DNA of 64,000 bases from Streptomyces hyderabadensis (GCF_020404845.1 NZ_JAIOJZ010000047.1:1-64000), one strand, 5' to 3'; counted from the stretch's first letter, positions 8,951 to 17,326 are shown. A program made the numbers and translations. The notes: generated by a model not told the origin, from the sequence alone.

Positions 8951-9829
8951 ATGGCCGAGGAACAACCTCTCAGGAACCGCGTCAATCACGCGTCCGGGAC
9001 GATCGAGATCGCCGGAAAGACCGTCCACAGGCTCGGATTCGGGGCCATGCGACTGGTCGGGCCCGGGGTCTGGGGGGAACCGACCAGTCGTGACGCCTCG
9101 GTGCAACTCTTGCGACGCGCAGTCGAGTTGGGTGTCGACTTCATCGACACTGCGAGCGTCTACGGACCGCACATCAGCGAGGAGATCATCCGCGAGGCTC
9201 TGCACCCCTACCCGGAGCATGTGCTGATCACGACCAAGGGCGGTCAGACGCAGTCGGGTCCGGGCTCCTACGCCGCCCTCGGGCGTCCGGAGTACCTGCG
9301 CCAGGAGTGTGTGCTGAGCATGCGCCGGCTGGGCGTCCACCACATCGATCTCTACCAGTTGCACCAGGTCGACCCCGCGGTGCCGTTCGAGGACCAGATC
9401 GGCGAGCTCAAGTCGCTGAAGGACGAGGGGAAGATCGGCGCGATCGGCCTCAACGAGGTGACGGTGGACCAAATCACCGCCGCCCGGGAGATCGTCGACA
9501 TCGCCTCCGTCCAGAACCAGTACAGCATCACGCAACGCAAGCACGAGGACGTACTCGACCACTGCACGCGCGAGGGACTGCCGTTCATCTCCTGGTTCCC
9601 CCTCGACATCGGCGCCCTGGCCCGGCCGGACAGCCCGCTCAGCGGCCTCGCCGCGCAAACCGGCACCACCCCGGCCCAGATCGCACTCGCCTGGCTGCTC
9701 GCCCGCGCCGAGAACATGGTGCCGATTCCCGGCACGGCGTCCATGCCCCACCTCGAGGAGAACATCGCGGCGGCGACGGTACGGCTGGATCCGGCTCAGA
9801 TCGCGGAGTTGAACGCGCTGGCCGGCTGA
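8951..9829 (+). CDS. Aldo/keto reductase
   Basis: 292-residue NADPH-dependent oxidoreductase of the AKR superfamily. Visible features: LGFGAMRL near the N-terminus, the catalytic Asp/Tyr pair in DFIDTASVYGPHISEE, the Lys in LITTKGG, the His in IDLYQLHQVD, and the cofactor-binding end VPIPGTASMPHLEENI. An excellent ribosome binding site (AAGGAG) precedes the ATG. The substrate is unknown. It is the last intact gene before the uppP remnant, so it belongs to the presumed inserted segment. Confidence 0.9.
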   Translation: MAEEQPLRNRVNHASGTIEIAGKTVHRLGFGAMRLVGPGVWGEPTSRDASVQLLRRAVELGVDFIDTASVYGPHISEEIIREALHPYPEHVLITTKGGQTQSGPGSYAALGRPEYLRQECVLSMRRLGVHHIDLYQLHQVDPAVPFEDQIGELKSLKDEGKIGAIGLNEVTVDQITAAREIVDIASVQNQYSITQRKHEDVLDHCTREGLPFISWFPLDIGALARPDSPLSGLAAQTGTTPAQIALAWLLARAENMVPIPGTASMPHLEENIAAATVRLDPAQIAELNALAG

Positions 9830-9941
9830 GTGGTCGTTGTCATTCATCAACGAGTAGCGCCGCAGTCCTCTTCTCCCGGGCCACGGGCATCACCGTGCAG
9901 ATCGTGCAGCGTCGCGACGGCGGCTGCCGCTCGACGTGGGT

Positions 9942-10040
9942 CTGCCGTTCGTCTGGTACCGCATCGCGCTCGGTGTCGTCATCACCGCCCTGGTCGCGGC
10001 GGGTGCCCTCAGTCCGCACGCCGCGGAGTCCGCCGGCTGA
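9942..10040 (+). pseudogene. Remnant of the 3' end of a second uppP gene
   Basis: Codons from 9942 encode LPFVWYRIALGVVITALVAA and then GALSPHAAESAG followed by TGA. The intact uppP ends in PFVWYRIALGVVVIALVSMG and VLSPHAGESGG. By hand I count 24 of 31 identical residues and about 76% nucleotide identity over 96 bases. Similarity stops abruptly near 9942; the preceding bases do not resemble uppP. There is no start codon or ribosome binding site, so this is a fragment, not a gene. It probably marks the right edge of the insertion that carries the two-component system and the aldo/keto reductase. Confidence 0.85.
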
Positions 10041-10103
10041 GCCGAAGTGCTTGTGTAGCCGTTCGGTAGCGCAGTGTCAGTGCTTGCCCCTAGGCTTGGC
10101 GGC

Positions 10104-10283
10104 ATGTCCCCCGATTACGTGACGCCTGGTTCCGTGCGGTCCGCCGCGGAACTGAACGATGAGATCCGCGCGCTGTGGCGGCGCGCGGGCGGGACCCTGT
10201 CCGCGCAGGAGCGCGTGGAGTACGAGCTGCTGGTGGTCGAGTGGGCGACCGCGATCCGCGGCGAGGTCATCGAGGCGGCCTGA
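10104..10283 (+). CDS. Small conserved actinobacterial protein, 59 aa
   Basis: A 59-residue acidic, helical protein starting at the ATG at 10104 (MSPDYVTPGSVRSAAELNDE). The remainder, IRALWRRAGGTLSAQERVEY and ELLVVEWATAIRGEVIEAA, looks like a single helical hairpin. I believe similar small proteins are common in Streptomyces, but I cannot name a family or function. It follows the uppP remnant by about 60 nt, so it was probably the original downstream neighbour of uppP. Confidence 0.7.
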   Translation: MSPDYVTPGSVRSAAELNDEIRALWRRAGGTLSAQERVEYELLVVEWATAIRGEVIEAA

Positions 10284-10332
10284 GCCGCGGCGGCCGCCGC
10301 ACCAGGCAGGCGGCCCCGCCCGGGGGCTTCGT

Positions 10333-11073
10333 TCAGCGGCCGCCCGCCACCCGGAGCACCGTCCCCGTCGCGTACGACGCCTCGGGCGAGAGCAACCAGG
10401 AGATCGCGGCGGCGATCTCCTCCGGCCGGCCCGCGCGCCCCATCGGCACCGCCGCCCCCATCCGCGCCGCCCGGCCGGCGTCGCCCGCCGCCGCGTGCAT
10501 CTCGGTGTCGATCACCCCGGGCGCGACGGCGTTGACCCGGATGCCGTCCGGACCGAGTTCCTTGGCCAGACCCAGCGTCAGCGCGTCGACACCGGCCTTG
10601 CTCGCCGCGTAGTGCACGTACTCCCCCGGGCTGCCCAGGGTCGCGGCGCCCGACGACACGTTCACGATCGCCCCGCTCCCCCGCGGTGTCATCAGCCGCG
10701 CGGCCCGCCGGGCGCAGAGCAGCACGCCGAGCAGGTTGACGTCGAGGACCCGGCGCAGGTCCGCGGTGCCGAGGTCGGCGAGCCGTCCCAGGGGGCCGGT
10801 CACGGCCGCGTTGTTCACCAGCCCCGTCACCGGGCCCAGCCGCTCCTCCGCCACGTCGAAGAGGCGCTCGACGTCGGCCTCGACGGACGTGTCCGCCCGC
10901 ACCGCGATCCCGCGGCCGCCCGCGTCGCGCACCCCTGCCGCGACCGTCTCCGCGGCCGCGGCGTCGCGGGCGTAGCCCACGACCACGTCGTGCCCGTCCG
11001 CCGCGAGGCGCAGACAGGTCGCCGCGCCGATCCCCCGGCTGCCGCCGGTGACGACGGTGATGGGTCGCGTCAT
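10333..11073 (-). CDS. Short-chain dehydrogenase/reductase
   Basis: 246-residue NAD(P)-dependent SDR with the TGGSRGIG cofactor motif, NNAAV, the catalytic triad Ser in VNVSSGAATLGSPGEY, and YVHYAASKAG. It ends in the usual GTVLRVAGGR. The ATG at 11073 is chosen; the longer in-frame extension would cover a palindromic operator. The start is preceded by GGAGGTACTC, a good ribosome binding site. It is monocistronic. The substrate is unknown; it is FabG-like overall. Confidence 0.9.
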   Translation of the reverse strand: MTRPITVVTGGSRGIGAATCLRLAADGHDVVVGYARDAAAAETVAAGVRDAGGRGIAVRADTSVEADVERLFDVAEERLGPVTGLVNNAAVTGPLGRLADLGTADLRRVLDVNLLGVLLCARRAARLMTPRGSGAIVNVSSGAATLGSPGEYVHYAASKAGVDALTLGLAKELGPDGIRVNAVAPGVIDTEMHAAAGDAGRAARMGAAVPMGRAGRPEEIAAAISWLLSPEASYATGTVLRVAGGR

Positions 11074-11094
11074 GAGTACCTCCGGATCTCGATT

Positions 11095-11111
11095 TGATCG
11101 ATCATCGATCA
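11095..11111. promoter_or_regulatory. Perfect 17-bp palindrome upstream of the SDR gene
   Basis: TGATCGATCATCGATCA is a perfect inverted repeat (TGATCGAT, centre C, ATCGATCA) located 22 nt before the SDR start codon. Such a site is a strong candidate operator for a GntR-, MarR- or TetR-type repressor. No regulator gene is adjacent, so the factor would be encoded elsewhere. Confidence 0.65.
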
Positions 11112-11249
11112 CTTTAGAGGAGGTTGCCGTGCGCCGGACGGGCCTCCGCCACGGTGCGACGAGTCTCGGTGTGATCAACTGAATTCGCCCTCGTCACATG
11201 CGCACACCGGGGGAACCAACGGGTAGGGATCATCGGTAGGGAGGAGTCC

Positions 11250-12824
11250 ATGAAGACGCTCGAACACTGGCTCGCCTCCCCGTGGCGCCGCTCGGCCGTC
11301 GCCGTGCTCGTCGGGGCCCTGCCCGTGCTCGCCTTCCCGGGCCCGGCGCTGTGGTGGTGGGCCTGGTTCGCGCTGGTCCCCTGGATCCTGCTGGCCCGGA
11401 CCGCGCCGGGCGGCAGGCGGGCGGCGTACGACGGGTGGTGCGGCGGGTTCGGGTTCGTGCTGGCCATGCACCACTGGCTGCTGCCCAACCTGCACGTGTT
11501 CACGTTCGTCATCGCCGCGCTGCTCGGCGCGCTGTGGGTCCCGTGGGGCTGGCTGGTGCACCGGACGCTGGGCGGGGCACCGTCGGCCGGCCGGGTCGCG
11601 GCGGCCCTGGTGGTGCTGCCGTCGGGCTGGCTGCTGGCGGAGCTGGTCCGCTCCTGGCAGGGGCTGGGCGGCCCCTGGGGGATGCTCGGCGCCAGTCAGT
11701 GGCAGGTGTCCCCGGCGCTGCGGCTGGCCTCGGTGGGCGGGGTGTGGCTGCTCAGCTTCCTGGTGGTGGCCGTCAACGTCGCCCTGGCCGTCCTCGTCGC
11801 CGTCCGCCGGGCGCGGGTGCCGGCCCTGGCCGGGCTGGTCGCCACCGCCGCGGCCACCTCGGCGGCCTGGGTCTGGTCACCGCGCCCCGACCCCGACGAG
11901 CGGGCCGCGATCGCCGTGGTGCAGCCGGGCGTCGTCGCCGGGGCGGACAGCGCCGACCGGCGGTTCGACCGCGAGGAGCAGCTGACCCGGCGGCTCGCGG
12001 ACCGGGACCTCGACCTGATCGTCTGGGGCGAGAGCAGCGTCGGCTTCGACCTGGACGACCGGCCGGACCTTGCCCGGCGGCTGGCCGCGCTGTCGCGGGA
12101 GACCGGCGCGGACATCCTGGTCAACGTGGACGCCCGGCGCTCCGACAAACCCGGCATCTACAAGAGTTCGGTGCTCGTCGGCCCCGAGGGCCCGACCGGC
12201 GACCGGTACGACAAGATGCGGCTGGTCCCCTTCGGGGAGTACGTGCCGTTCCGCTCGGTGCTCGGCTGGGCCACCTCCGTGGGCAAGGCGGCCGGCGAGG
12301 ACCGCAGGCAGGGCACCGAGCAGGTGGTGATGGACGTGGGTGACGGTCTGCGGATCGGGCCGATGGTCTGCTTCGAGAGCGCGTTCCCCGACATGAGTCG
12401 CAGCCTCGTCGCCGACGGTGCCAAGGTGCTGGTCGCCCAGTCCTCGACCTCGACCTTCCAGCACACCTGGGCCCCCGAGCAGCACGCCTCGCTCGCCGCG
12501 CTGCGCGCCGCCGAGACCGGCCGGCCGATGGTGCACGCGACGCTGACCGGCGTCTCCGCCGTCTACGACGCGAACGGCGCCCGGATCGGCTCCTGGCTCG
12601 GCACCGACGCGAGCACCTCGCGGGTGTACGAGATCCCCCTGACCCACGGCACCACGCCGTACGTGCGCTACGGCGACTGGACGGTGTACGCGGCGCTGGG
12701 GACCCTCGCGGCCTGGGGCGCCGTGGCGGGCGTACGGACGGTGCGGCTCAGGCGGAGCGGTCGAGCACGGCCCGCACCACCCGCTCGCACAGCTCATGGG
12801 TCTCCAGCGCGTCCCGGGCGCTGA
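11250..12824 (+). CDS. lnt: Apolipoprotein N-acyltransferase
   Basis: 524-residue membrane enzyme that adds the third acyl chain to lipoproteins. The N-terminal half is a set of about six to seven membrane segments rich in Trp. The C-terminal half is a nitrilase-type CN-hydrolase domain whose catalytic triad is visible: Glu261 in VWGESSVG, Lys322 in YDKMRLVPFGEYVPF and Cys374 in GPMVCFESAFPD. Streptomyces usually have two Lnt proteins; this one matches the lnt1 position. The 3' end overlaps the convergent oxidoreductase gene by 77 bp. The C-terminal tail is Pro/Arg-rich. Confidence 0.93.
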   Translation: MKTLEHWLASPWRRSAVAVLVGALPVLAFPGPALWWWAWFALVPWILLARTAPGGRRAAYDGWCGGFGFVLAMHHWLLPNLHVFTFVIAALLGALWVPWGWLVHRTLGGAPSAGRVAAALVVLPSGWLLAELVRSWQGLGGPWGMLGASQWQVSPALRLASVGGVWLLSFLVVAVNVALAVLVAVRRARVPALAGLVATAAATSAAWVWSPRPDPDERAAIAVVQPGVVAGADSADRRFDREEQLTRRLADRDLDLIVWGESSVGFDLDDRPDLARRLAALSRETGADILVNVDARRSDKPGIYKSSVLVGPEGPTGDRYDKMRLVPFGEYVPFRSVLGWATSVGKAAGEDRRQGTEQVVMDVGDGLRIGPMVCFESAFPDMSRSLVADGAKVLVAQSSTSTFQHTWAPEQHASLAALRAAETGRPMVHATLTGVSAVYDANGARIGSWLGTDASTSRVYEIPLTHGTTPYVRYGDWTVYAALGTLAAWGAVAGVRTVRLRRSGRARPAPPARTAHGSPARPGR

Positions 12825-13653
12825 GCACCCGGCCGGCGCGGACCGCGTCGAGGAAGGCGAGCACCGCCTGCTCGATGCCGCGCTGGCGGGCCACCGGGAC
12901 CCAGTCGCCGCGCCGTCGCACGGTCGGCTGGCCCTTGTGGTCGATCACCTCGGCGAGGTTGACCACCTGGCGCTTGGTGTCCTGGCCCGAGACCTCCAGG
13001 ATCTCCTCCGCCGAGCCGCTGAGCCGGTTCATCACGCCGAGCGCGGTGAAGCCGTCCCCGGCGAGCTGGAGCACCACGTGGTGGAGCAGGCCGTCCTCGG
13101 CACGGGCGCGCACGGTCACGTCGTCGACCGGTCCCGGCACCAGGAACCGCAGCGTGTCGACGACGTGGATGAAGTCGTCGAGGATCATCGTGCGCGGATC
13201 CTCGGGCAGTCCGGTGCGGTTCTTCTGCATGAGGATCAGCTCGCGCGGGTGCTCGGCGCACTGGGCGTACCCGGGGGCGTGGCGCCGGTTGAAGCCGACG
13301 GCGAGGCTGGTGCCGCGCTCCTCGGCGAGGGTCACCAGGCGTTCGGAGTCGGCGAGTTCGTAGGCGAGGGGCTTGTCGACGTAGGTGGCGACGCCGGCCT
13401 CCAGCAGCCGGGTCACGATCTCGGGGTGGGCGGCGGTCGGCGCGTGCACGAAGGCGGCGTCCAGGCCCTGGGCGAGGAGCGCGTCGAGGTCGGCGTGGCG
13501 CTGCGCGGGCGGGATGCGCAGCTTGTCCCCGACCCGGGTGAGGGTGGCGGGGGTGCGGGTCTGCAGGTGCAGTTCGATCCCGGGGAGGGCGGCGAGCACC
13601 GGCAGGTAGGCCTTCTGCGCGATGTCGCCGAGTCCGATGCAGCCGACCTTCAC
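12748..13653 (-). CDS. Gfo/Idh/MocA family oxidoreductase
   Basis: 301-residue NAD(P)-dependent sugar-type dehydrogenase. The GTG start at 13653 follows AGAGGAG at proper spacing and gives VKVGCIGLGDIAQKAYLPVL, a classic Rossmann GxGxxA-like start for this family. The second signature is VDKPLAYELADSERLV, containing the conserved EKP-type Lys of the family. C-terminal part: alpha/beta GFO_IDH_MocA_C-like. It is 13 nt downstream of the FAD monooxygenase start region but on the same strand; the two could be independently transcribed. The substrate is unknown. Confidence 0.88.
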   Translation of the reverse strand: MKVGCIGLGDIAQKAYLPVLAALPGIELHLQTRTPATLTRVGDKLRIPPAQRHADLDALLAQGLDAAFVHAPTAAHPEIVTRLLEAGVATYVDKPLAYELADSERLVTLAEERGTSLAVGFNRRHAPGYAQCAEHPRELILMQKNRTGLPEDPRTMILDDFIHVVDTLRFLVPGPVDDVTVRARAEDGLLHHVVLQLAGDGFTALGVMNRLSGSAEEILEVSGQDTKRQVVNLAEVIDHKGQPTVRRRGDWVPVARQRGIEQAVLAFLDAVRAGRVLSARDALETHELCERVVRAVLDRSA

Positions 13654-13666
13654 GGGATGTGCTCCT

Positions 13667-14857
13667 CTAACGCTCGTAACGCTCGCCGACCTGGGTCCGC
13701 CGGGAAGCATACGGGGGCTGCGGGGGCCGCCAGTCGGCGATGCCGTCGAAGCCGCGCAGGAAGAGGGCCGGTCCGGCCTTGGACAGGGCGGCGATCGCGA
13801 CGTCGCGGACCGCGATCCCGGCGCGGTTGCCCATCAGGTTGAGGCGGGCCACCTTGACGGCCTGCCGGGCGATCGCGGTGGTGCGGGGCAGCCGGGCGGC
13901 GGTGTAGGCGGCGAGGTCCCGGCTGTGGTGGGCGAGCACGACCGCGTCCTCGATGGCCTGGTTGCCGCCCTGGCCGAGGTTTGGCGGCATGGCGTGCGCG
14001 GCGTCCCCGAGGAGGGCGACCCGGCCCCGGTGGTAGGCCGGCAGCGGCTCGGCGATGTGGTGCACGTCGTGGCGCAGTACGTCCTCGGGGCGGGCGGCGG
14101 CGAGGACGGCGGGGATGGGGTCGTGCCAGTCGCCGTAGCGGTGCAGCAGCTCGGCCCTCTCGTCGGCCGCGTGTCCGCCGGCCGGGGTGACGGCGGCGGC
14201 GTAGGCGTAGACCCGGCCGTCCTTGAGCGGGTGCGTGCCCCAGATGCGGCCCCGGCCCCAGGTCTCGTGGGAGGCGAACTCGGCGCCGGGGACGGGGATC
14301 ACGATCCGCCAGGTGGTGAAGCCGGAGTAGACGGGACCCGGGTGGTCCGGGAAGAGCGCGCGGCGCACCACCGAGTGGATGCCGTCGGCCGCGACGACCA
14401 GGTCGGCCTCCAGTTCGCCGCCCGGGGTGCGGACGATGGCCGGACGGTCGCGGTCCCCGGGGTCGGCGATGGTCGCGTCGGCGGCCGTGCGGACGGCGTC
14501 CGGCTCCAGCAGCGCGGCGAGGCGCTCGATGAGGGTGGACCGGTGCAGCAGCACCAGCGGACCGCCGAAGCGGGCCGCGGCCGCCTCGGCGCTGGACCGG
14601 GAGAGCCAGCGCCCGCCGGGGGTGCGCAGTCCTCCGTCGCCCTGCCAGGCGGCGAGGTCGCGGATCTCCTCGCCGAGGCCGATCACGTCCAGGGCGCGCA
14701 GCGCGTTGGGCGACAGGGAGATGGCCGCGCCGATCGGGCGGAGCGAGGGGGCGCGTTCCAGGACGGTGACCCGCAGGCCGCTCTGGTGCAGGGCGGCCGC
14801 CGCGGTCAGACCGCCGATGCCGCCGCCGATCACGACGGCGCTCTTCGTGGGTGTCAT
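13667..14857 (-). CDS. FAD-dependent monooxygenase (PHBH/salicylate hydroxylase type)
   Basis: 396-residue group A flavoprotein monooxygenase. The ATG at 14857 is preceded by AGGAG. The N-terminal GGGIGGLTAAAALHQSG binds the FAD ADP moiety, ADLVVAADGIHSVVR is the DG fingerprint, and GRVALLGDAAHAMPPNLGQG is the GD motif. Such enzymes hydroxylate aromatic substrates using NAD(P)H and oxygen. It is divergent from a TetR regulator with two operator-like palindromes between them, so it is probably the gene repressed by that regulator. Substrate unknown. Confidence 0.92.
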   Translation of the reverse strand: MTPTKSAVVIGGGIGGLTAAAALHQSGLRVTVLERAPSLRPIGAAISLSPNALRALDVIGLGEEIRDLAAWQGDGGLRTPGGRWLSRSSAEAAAARFGGPLVLLHRSTLIERLAALLEPDAVRTAADATIADPGDRDRPAIVRTPGGELEADLVVAADGIHSVVRRALFPDHPGPVYSGFTTWRIVIPVPGAEFASHETWGRGRIWGTHPLKDGRVYAYAAAVTPAGGHAADERAELLHRYGDWHDPIPAVLAAARPEDVLRHDVHHIAEPLPAYHRGRVALLGDAAHAMPPNLGQGGNQAIEDAVVLAHHSRDLAAYTAARLPRTTAIARQAVKVARLNLMGNRAGIAVRDVAIAALSKAGPALFLRGFDGIADWRPPQPPYASRRTQVGERYER

Positions 14858-14891
14858 GGCTCTCCTCGCCGCTCTCCTCGACGCAGGGCTC

Positions 14892-14938
14892 ACTACAGAT
14901 GTAGTAGCACCTGCCGCCGACTGTACTACAGCCGTAGT
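14892..14938. promoter_or_regulatory. Two palindromic operators for the divergent TetR regulator
   Basis: ACTACAGATGTAGT (14892-14905) is a perfect-arm palindrome, ACTACA-GA-TGTAGT. ACTACAGCCGTAGT (14925-14938) is a second copy with one arm mismatch. The copies start exactly 33 bp apart, about three helical turns, on the same face of the DNA between the monooxygenase and TetR starts. This is the expected arrangement for a TetR dimer pair that represses both promoters. Confidence 0.75.
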
Positions 14939-14959
14939 GAGGCGGGTAGGTTGATCTCC

Positions 14960-15580
14960 ATGTCCGCACACACCGCGTCCCCGGGTCCCCCGGCGGGCGC
15001 CTCCCGCGCCGATCTGGTCGCCGACGCCGCCCTGGCCCTGCTCGCCGAGCGCGGGATGCGCGGGCTCACCCACCGGGCGGTCGACGAGGCGGCCGGACTC
15101 CCCCAGGGCTCCACGTCCAACGTCGCGCGGACCCGGCAGGCGCTGCTGGAACTGGCGGTACGGCGGCTTGCCGACCGGGAGTCCCGAGTGCTGGCGCTGC
15201 ACGAGATGCCGGATCCGCGCGCCGGCCTCACCGCCCTGGTGGACGCGCTGACGCTGGCGACGCACCGCGCGCTGACCCGCAACCGGGCGCTGACGCTGGC
15301 CCGGTACGAACTGGCGTTGGAGGCCACCCGCCGCCCCGAGCTGCGGGCGCACTTCGACGCGGCGGGCGCCCGCTTCCGGGAGCAACTGGGCTCCCTCGTC
15401 ACCGCGATGGGCTCGACCGACCCGGCCCGGCACGTGCTCTCGCTGGTCGCCTGGGCGGACGGCCTGATGTTCAGCTGCGTGGCCGGCACCTTCCACGCCG
15501 AGGTGCCGGGCCTGGAGGAGGTGCGGTCGGGGCTGCGGGAGCTCCTGGACGGCATGCTGGGCGGCCTGCCGTCCGGCTGA
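14960..15580 (+). CDS. TetR family transcriptional regulator
   Basis: 206-residue repressor. The N-terminal HTH is RADLVADAALALLAERGMRG followed by LTHRAVDEAAGLPQGSTSN. The ligand-binding helical part follows, containing LTLARYELALEATRRPELRA as seen in TetR_C-type regulators of aromatic-compound genes. The ATG at 14960 is the first codon after the operators. It is divergent from the FAD monooxygenase gene and probably controls it and itself through the two palindromes upstream. Confidence 0.9.
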   Translation: MSAHTASPGPPAGASRADLVADAALALLAERGMRGLTHRAVDEAAGLPQGSTSNVARTRQALLELAVRRLADRESRVLALHEMPDPRAGLTALVDALTLATHRALTRNRALTLARYELALEATRRPELRAHFDAAGARFREQLGSLVTAMGSTDPARHVLSLVAWADGLMFSCVAGTFHAEVPGLEEVRSGLRELLDGMLGGLPSG

Positions 15581-15622
15581 AAACCCCTGGTGGCACCGGC
15601 GCGCCTGGGCGAGGATGCCGGG

Positions 15623-16135
15623 ATGACGACCGCACGCCGCGAACCCGCGACCGACTCCGACGAACGCACCATGCTGGAGGGCTGGCTCGACTACCACCGG
15701 CAGACCCTCGCCTGGAAGTGCGAGGGCCTTACCGACGAGCAGCTGCGGACGGCCGCCGTGGCACCGTCGACGCTGTCCCTGATGGGACTCGTCCGGCACA
15801 TGGCGGAGGTGGAGCGCAGCTGGTACCGCAGGGTGCTGGCGGCCGAGGACGCGGGCCCGATCTACTACTCCGACGAGGACCCGGACGGCGAGTTCCGGCT
15901 CACCGAGTCGGACACCTTCGCCGAGGCCCGTGCCACCTGGCAGGCCGAGATCGAGGCGGCCCGGCGCAACGCGGCCGGCGTCCCGCTGGGCGAACCGACC
16001 CGGGGCAGGCATCTGCGCACCGGCGAGCGCTACACCCTGCGCTGGATCCACACCCACATGATCGAGGAGTACGCGCGTCACAACGGGCACGCGGACCTGA
16101 TCCGCGAGCGCCTGGACGGAGCCACCGGCGACTGA
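15623..16135 (+). CDS. DinB superfamily protein (DUF664)
   Basis: 170-residue four-helix-bundle protein of the DinB/YfiT superfamily, many of which are metal-dependent thiol transferases (mycothiol or bacillithiol linked). Visible are LMGLVRHMAEVERSWYRRVL near the N-terminus and LRWIHTHMIEEYARHNGHAD near the C-terminus. These supply the three conserved His residues that bind the divalent metal. The ATG at 15623 is chosen. It follows the TetR gene by 42 nt on the same strand and could be cotranscribed. A mycothiol-dependent role is a guess. Confidence 0.85.
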   Translation: MTTARREPATDSDERTMLEGWLDYHRQTLAWKCEGLTDEQLRTAAVAPSTLSLMGLVRHMAEVERSWYRRVLAAEDAGPIYYSDEDPDGEFRLTESDTFAEARATWQAEIEAARRNAAGVPLGEPTRGRHLRTGERYTLRWIHTHMIEEYARHNGHADLIRERLDGATGD

Positions 16136-16247
16136 CGTCACCTCCGCTCGCCCCGGGCCCTCCGTACGGGGCCGGAGATCACCCGTGCGGGGCAACCTCC
16201 GCTTGTCCGGCGCCGGTCGCGGGGCCCGAACCAGCAGAGTGGCGCGG

Positions 16248-16745
16248 GTGCATCGAACGACGACCACCGCAACGCTCCTGGTGACCGTGGCTGTCTCGGC
16301 CCTGGCCGGCTGTACGACGGTCCGGGGCCCGGCCGCGGCCGACCCGTCGGCGGCCGGGGCCCGCTCGTCCGCGCCGCGCCCGGACGGCCCGGCCGAGCCC
16401 CGGGTCGTACAGGCCCCGGCCCGGGAGGCGCTGGAGATGATCGGCCCCTCCCCGGCTCCCGAGCGCCCCGGCGGGGAACCGAGCCGCACGAAGCCCCCGG
16501 CGGCCCCGTCCGCGCCGCACCGCGCACCGGTCGACCGCGCCCCCGAGCAGCGGCCCGCCCGCCCGGCGGCACCGGAACCGACCCGTGCGCCCGCCGCCTC
16601 CCGGCCCCGGGTGCCGGAGCTGCCCGGCCTGTCCGGTGGCGGCACCGGCGGCAAGGCGGACGTGTGCTCCCTCGGCAAGCAGTACGGCGGCTGGCGGCCG
16701 GGCAGCCCCGAGGCCCGCATCTGCGAGCACGCGTACGGCCGCTGA
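16248..16745 (+). CDS. Putative lipoprotein, Pro/Ala-rich
   Basis: 165-residue exported protein from the GTG at 16248; a GTG at 16239 is an alternative. The signal sequence TTTTATLLVTVAVSALAGC ends in a lipobox (LAGC). A long disordered Pro/Ala/Arg linker follows. The only conserved-looking part is the extreme C-terminus, DVCSLGKQYGGWRPGSPEAR and ICEHAYGR, which has two Cys that could form a disulfide. Function unknown. Convergent with the next gene, with 32 nt between the stop codons. Confidence 0.7.
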   Translation: MHRTTTTATLLVTVAVSALAGCTTVRGPAAADPSAAGARSSAPRPDGPAEPRVVQAPAREALEMIGPSPAPERPGGEPSRTKPPAAPSAPHRAPVDRAPEQRPARPAAPEPTRAPAASRPRVPELPGLSGGGTGGKADVCSLGKQYGGWRPGSPEARICEHAYGR

Positions 16746-16777
16746 GCCCGGCCCGGGACGTACCGGGACGGGTCGGG

Positions 16778-17326
16778 CTAGGGCCGCTGCCGCGGCGGCC
16801 GGCCCCACGGCTCGGGGCGGTCGGGGCCGTCCTGGTCCCGGTCGGCGCGGTCCAGGCGCAGCGCCAGCCGGTCGATCGAGGCGCGTACGCCCTCTCCGTA
16901 GCGGCCGGGGGCGAGGGACCGGGCCGCGGTGCGGGCGTGCCGCAGGTGCAGCCGGGCGGCCTCGCGGTGGCCCAGCCGGTCGTAGTCCGCGGCCAGGTTC
17001 AGGTGGAGCGAGGGGTAGAGGGCGCGGGCGGCAAGCGTGCCGGCGTGCGGATCGGCGGACGCGTGGCCCTCCCCCGTCAGCTCCTCGGCGGCGGACAGCG
17101 CCCGCAGGTCCCAGGCCAGCTCCTCCTCGGGGTCGTCCTGGGTGTCGGCCAGATAGTGGGCCAGCGTGCAGCGGTGCAGCGGGTCGCCGTGCTCGCCGAT
17201 CTCCGCCCACAGGCCGAGGAAGCGGTGCCGGGCCTCCTCGCGGTCGCCCGCGTGGTGCAGCATGGCGACCTGGCCGATCCGCGTCAGCACGGCATCCGGC
17301 GCCGCCTGCTCCTGTCCCTTCGCCAC
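16778..17326 (-). CDS. Tetratricopeptide-like hypothetical protein
   Basis: 182-residue alpha-helical protein with TPR-like repeating helices (for example IGQVAMLHHAGDREEARHRF and LHLNLAADYDRLGHREAARL). No catalytic domain is visible. Similar TPR-type small proteins are common in Streptomyces and are assumed to mediate protein contacts. The C-terminal tail is Pro/Arg/Asp-rich. It lies downstream of ung on the same strand with a gap of 123 nt that can form a weak GGCCGG-type hairpin, so it is probably transcribed separately. Confidence 0.7.
   Translation of the reverse strand: MAKGQEQAAPDAVLTRIGQVAMLHHAGDREEARHRFLGLWAEIGEHGDPLHRCTLAHYLADTQDDPEEELAWDLRALSAAEELTGEGHASADPHAGTLAARALYPSLHLNLAADYDRLGHREAARLHLRHARTAARSLAPGRYGEGVRASIDRLALRLDRADRDQDGPDRPEPWGRPPRQRP

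Noticed and set aside
12748..12824. Overlap of lnt and the oxidoreductase as a sign of a frameshift
   Set aside because: Both C-termini look normal for their families; convergent overlaps occur in compact genomes. The lnt tail is just variable.
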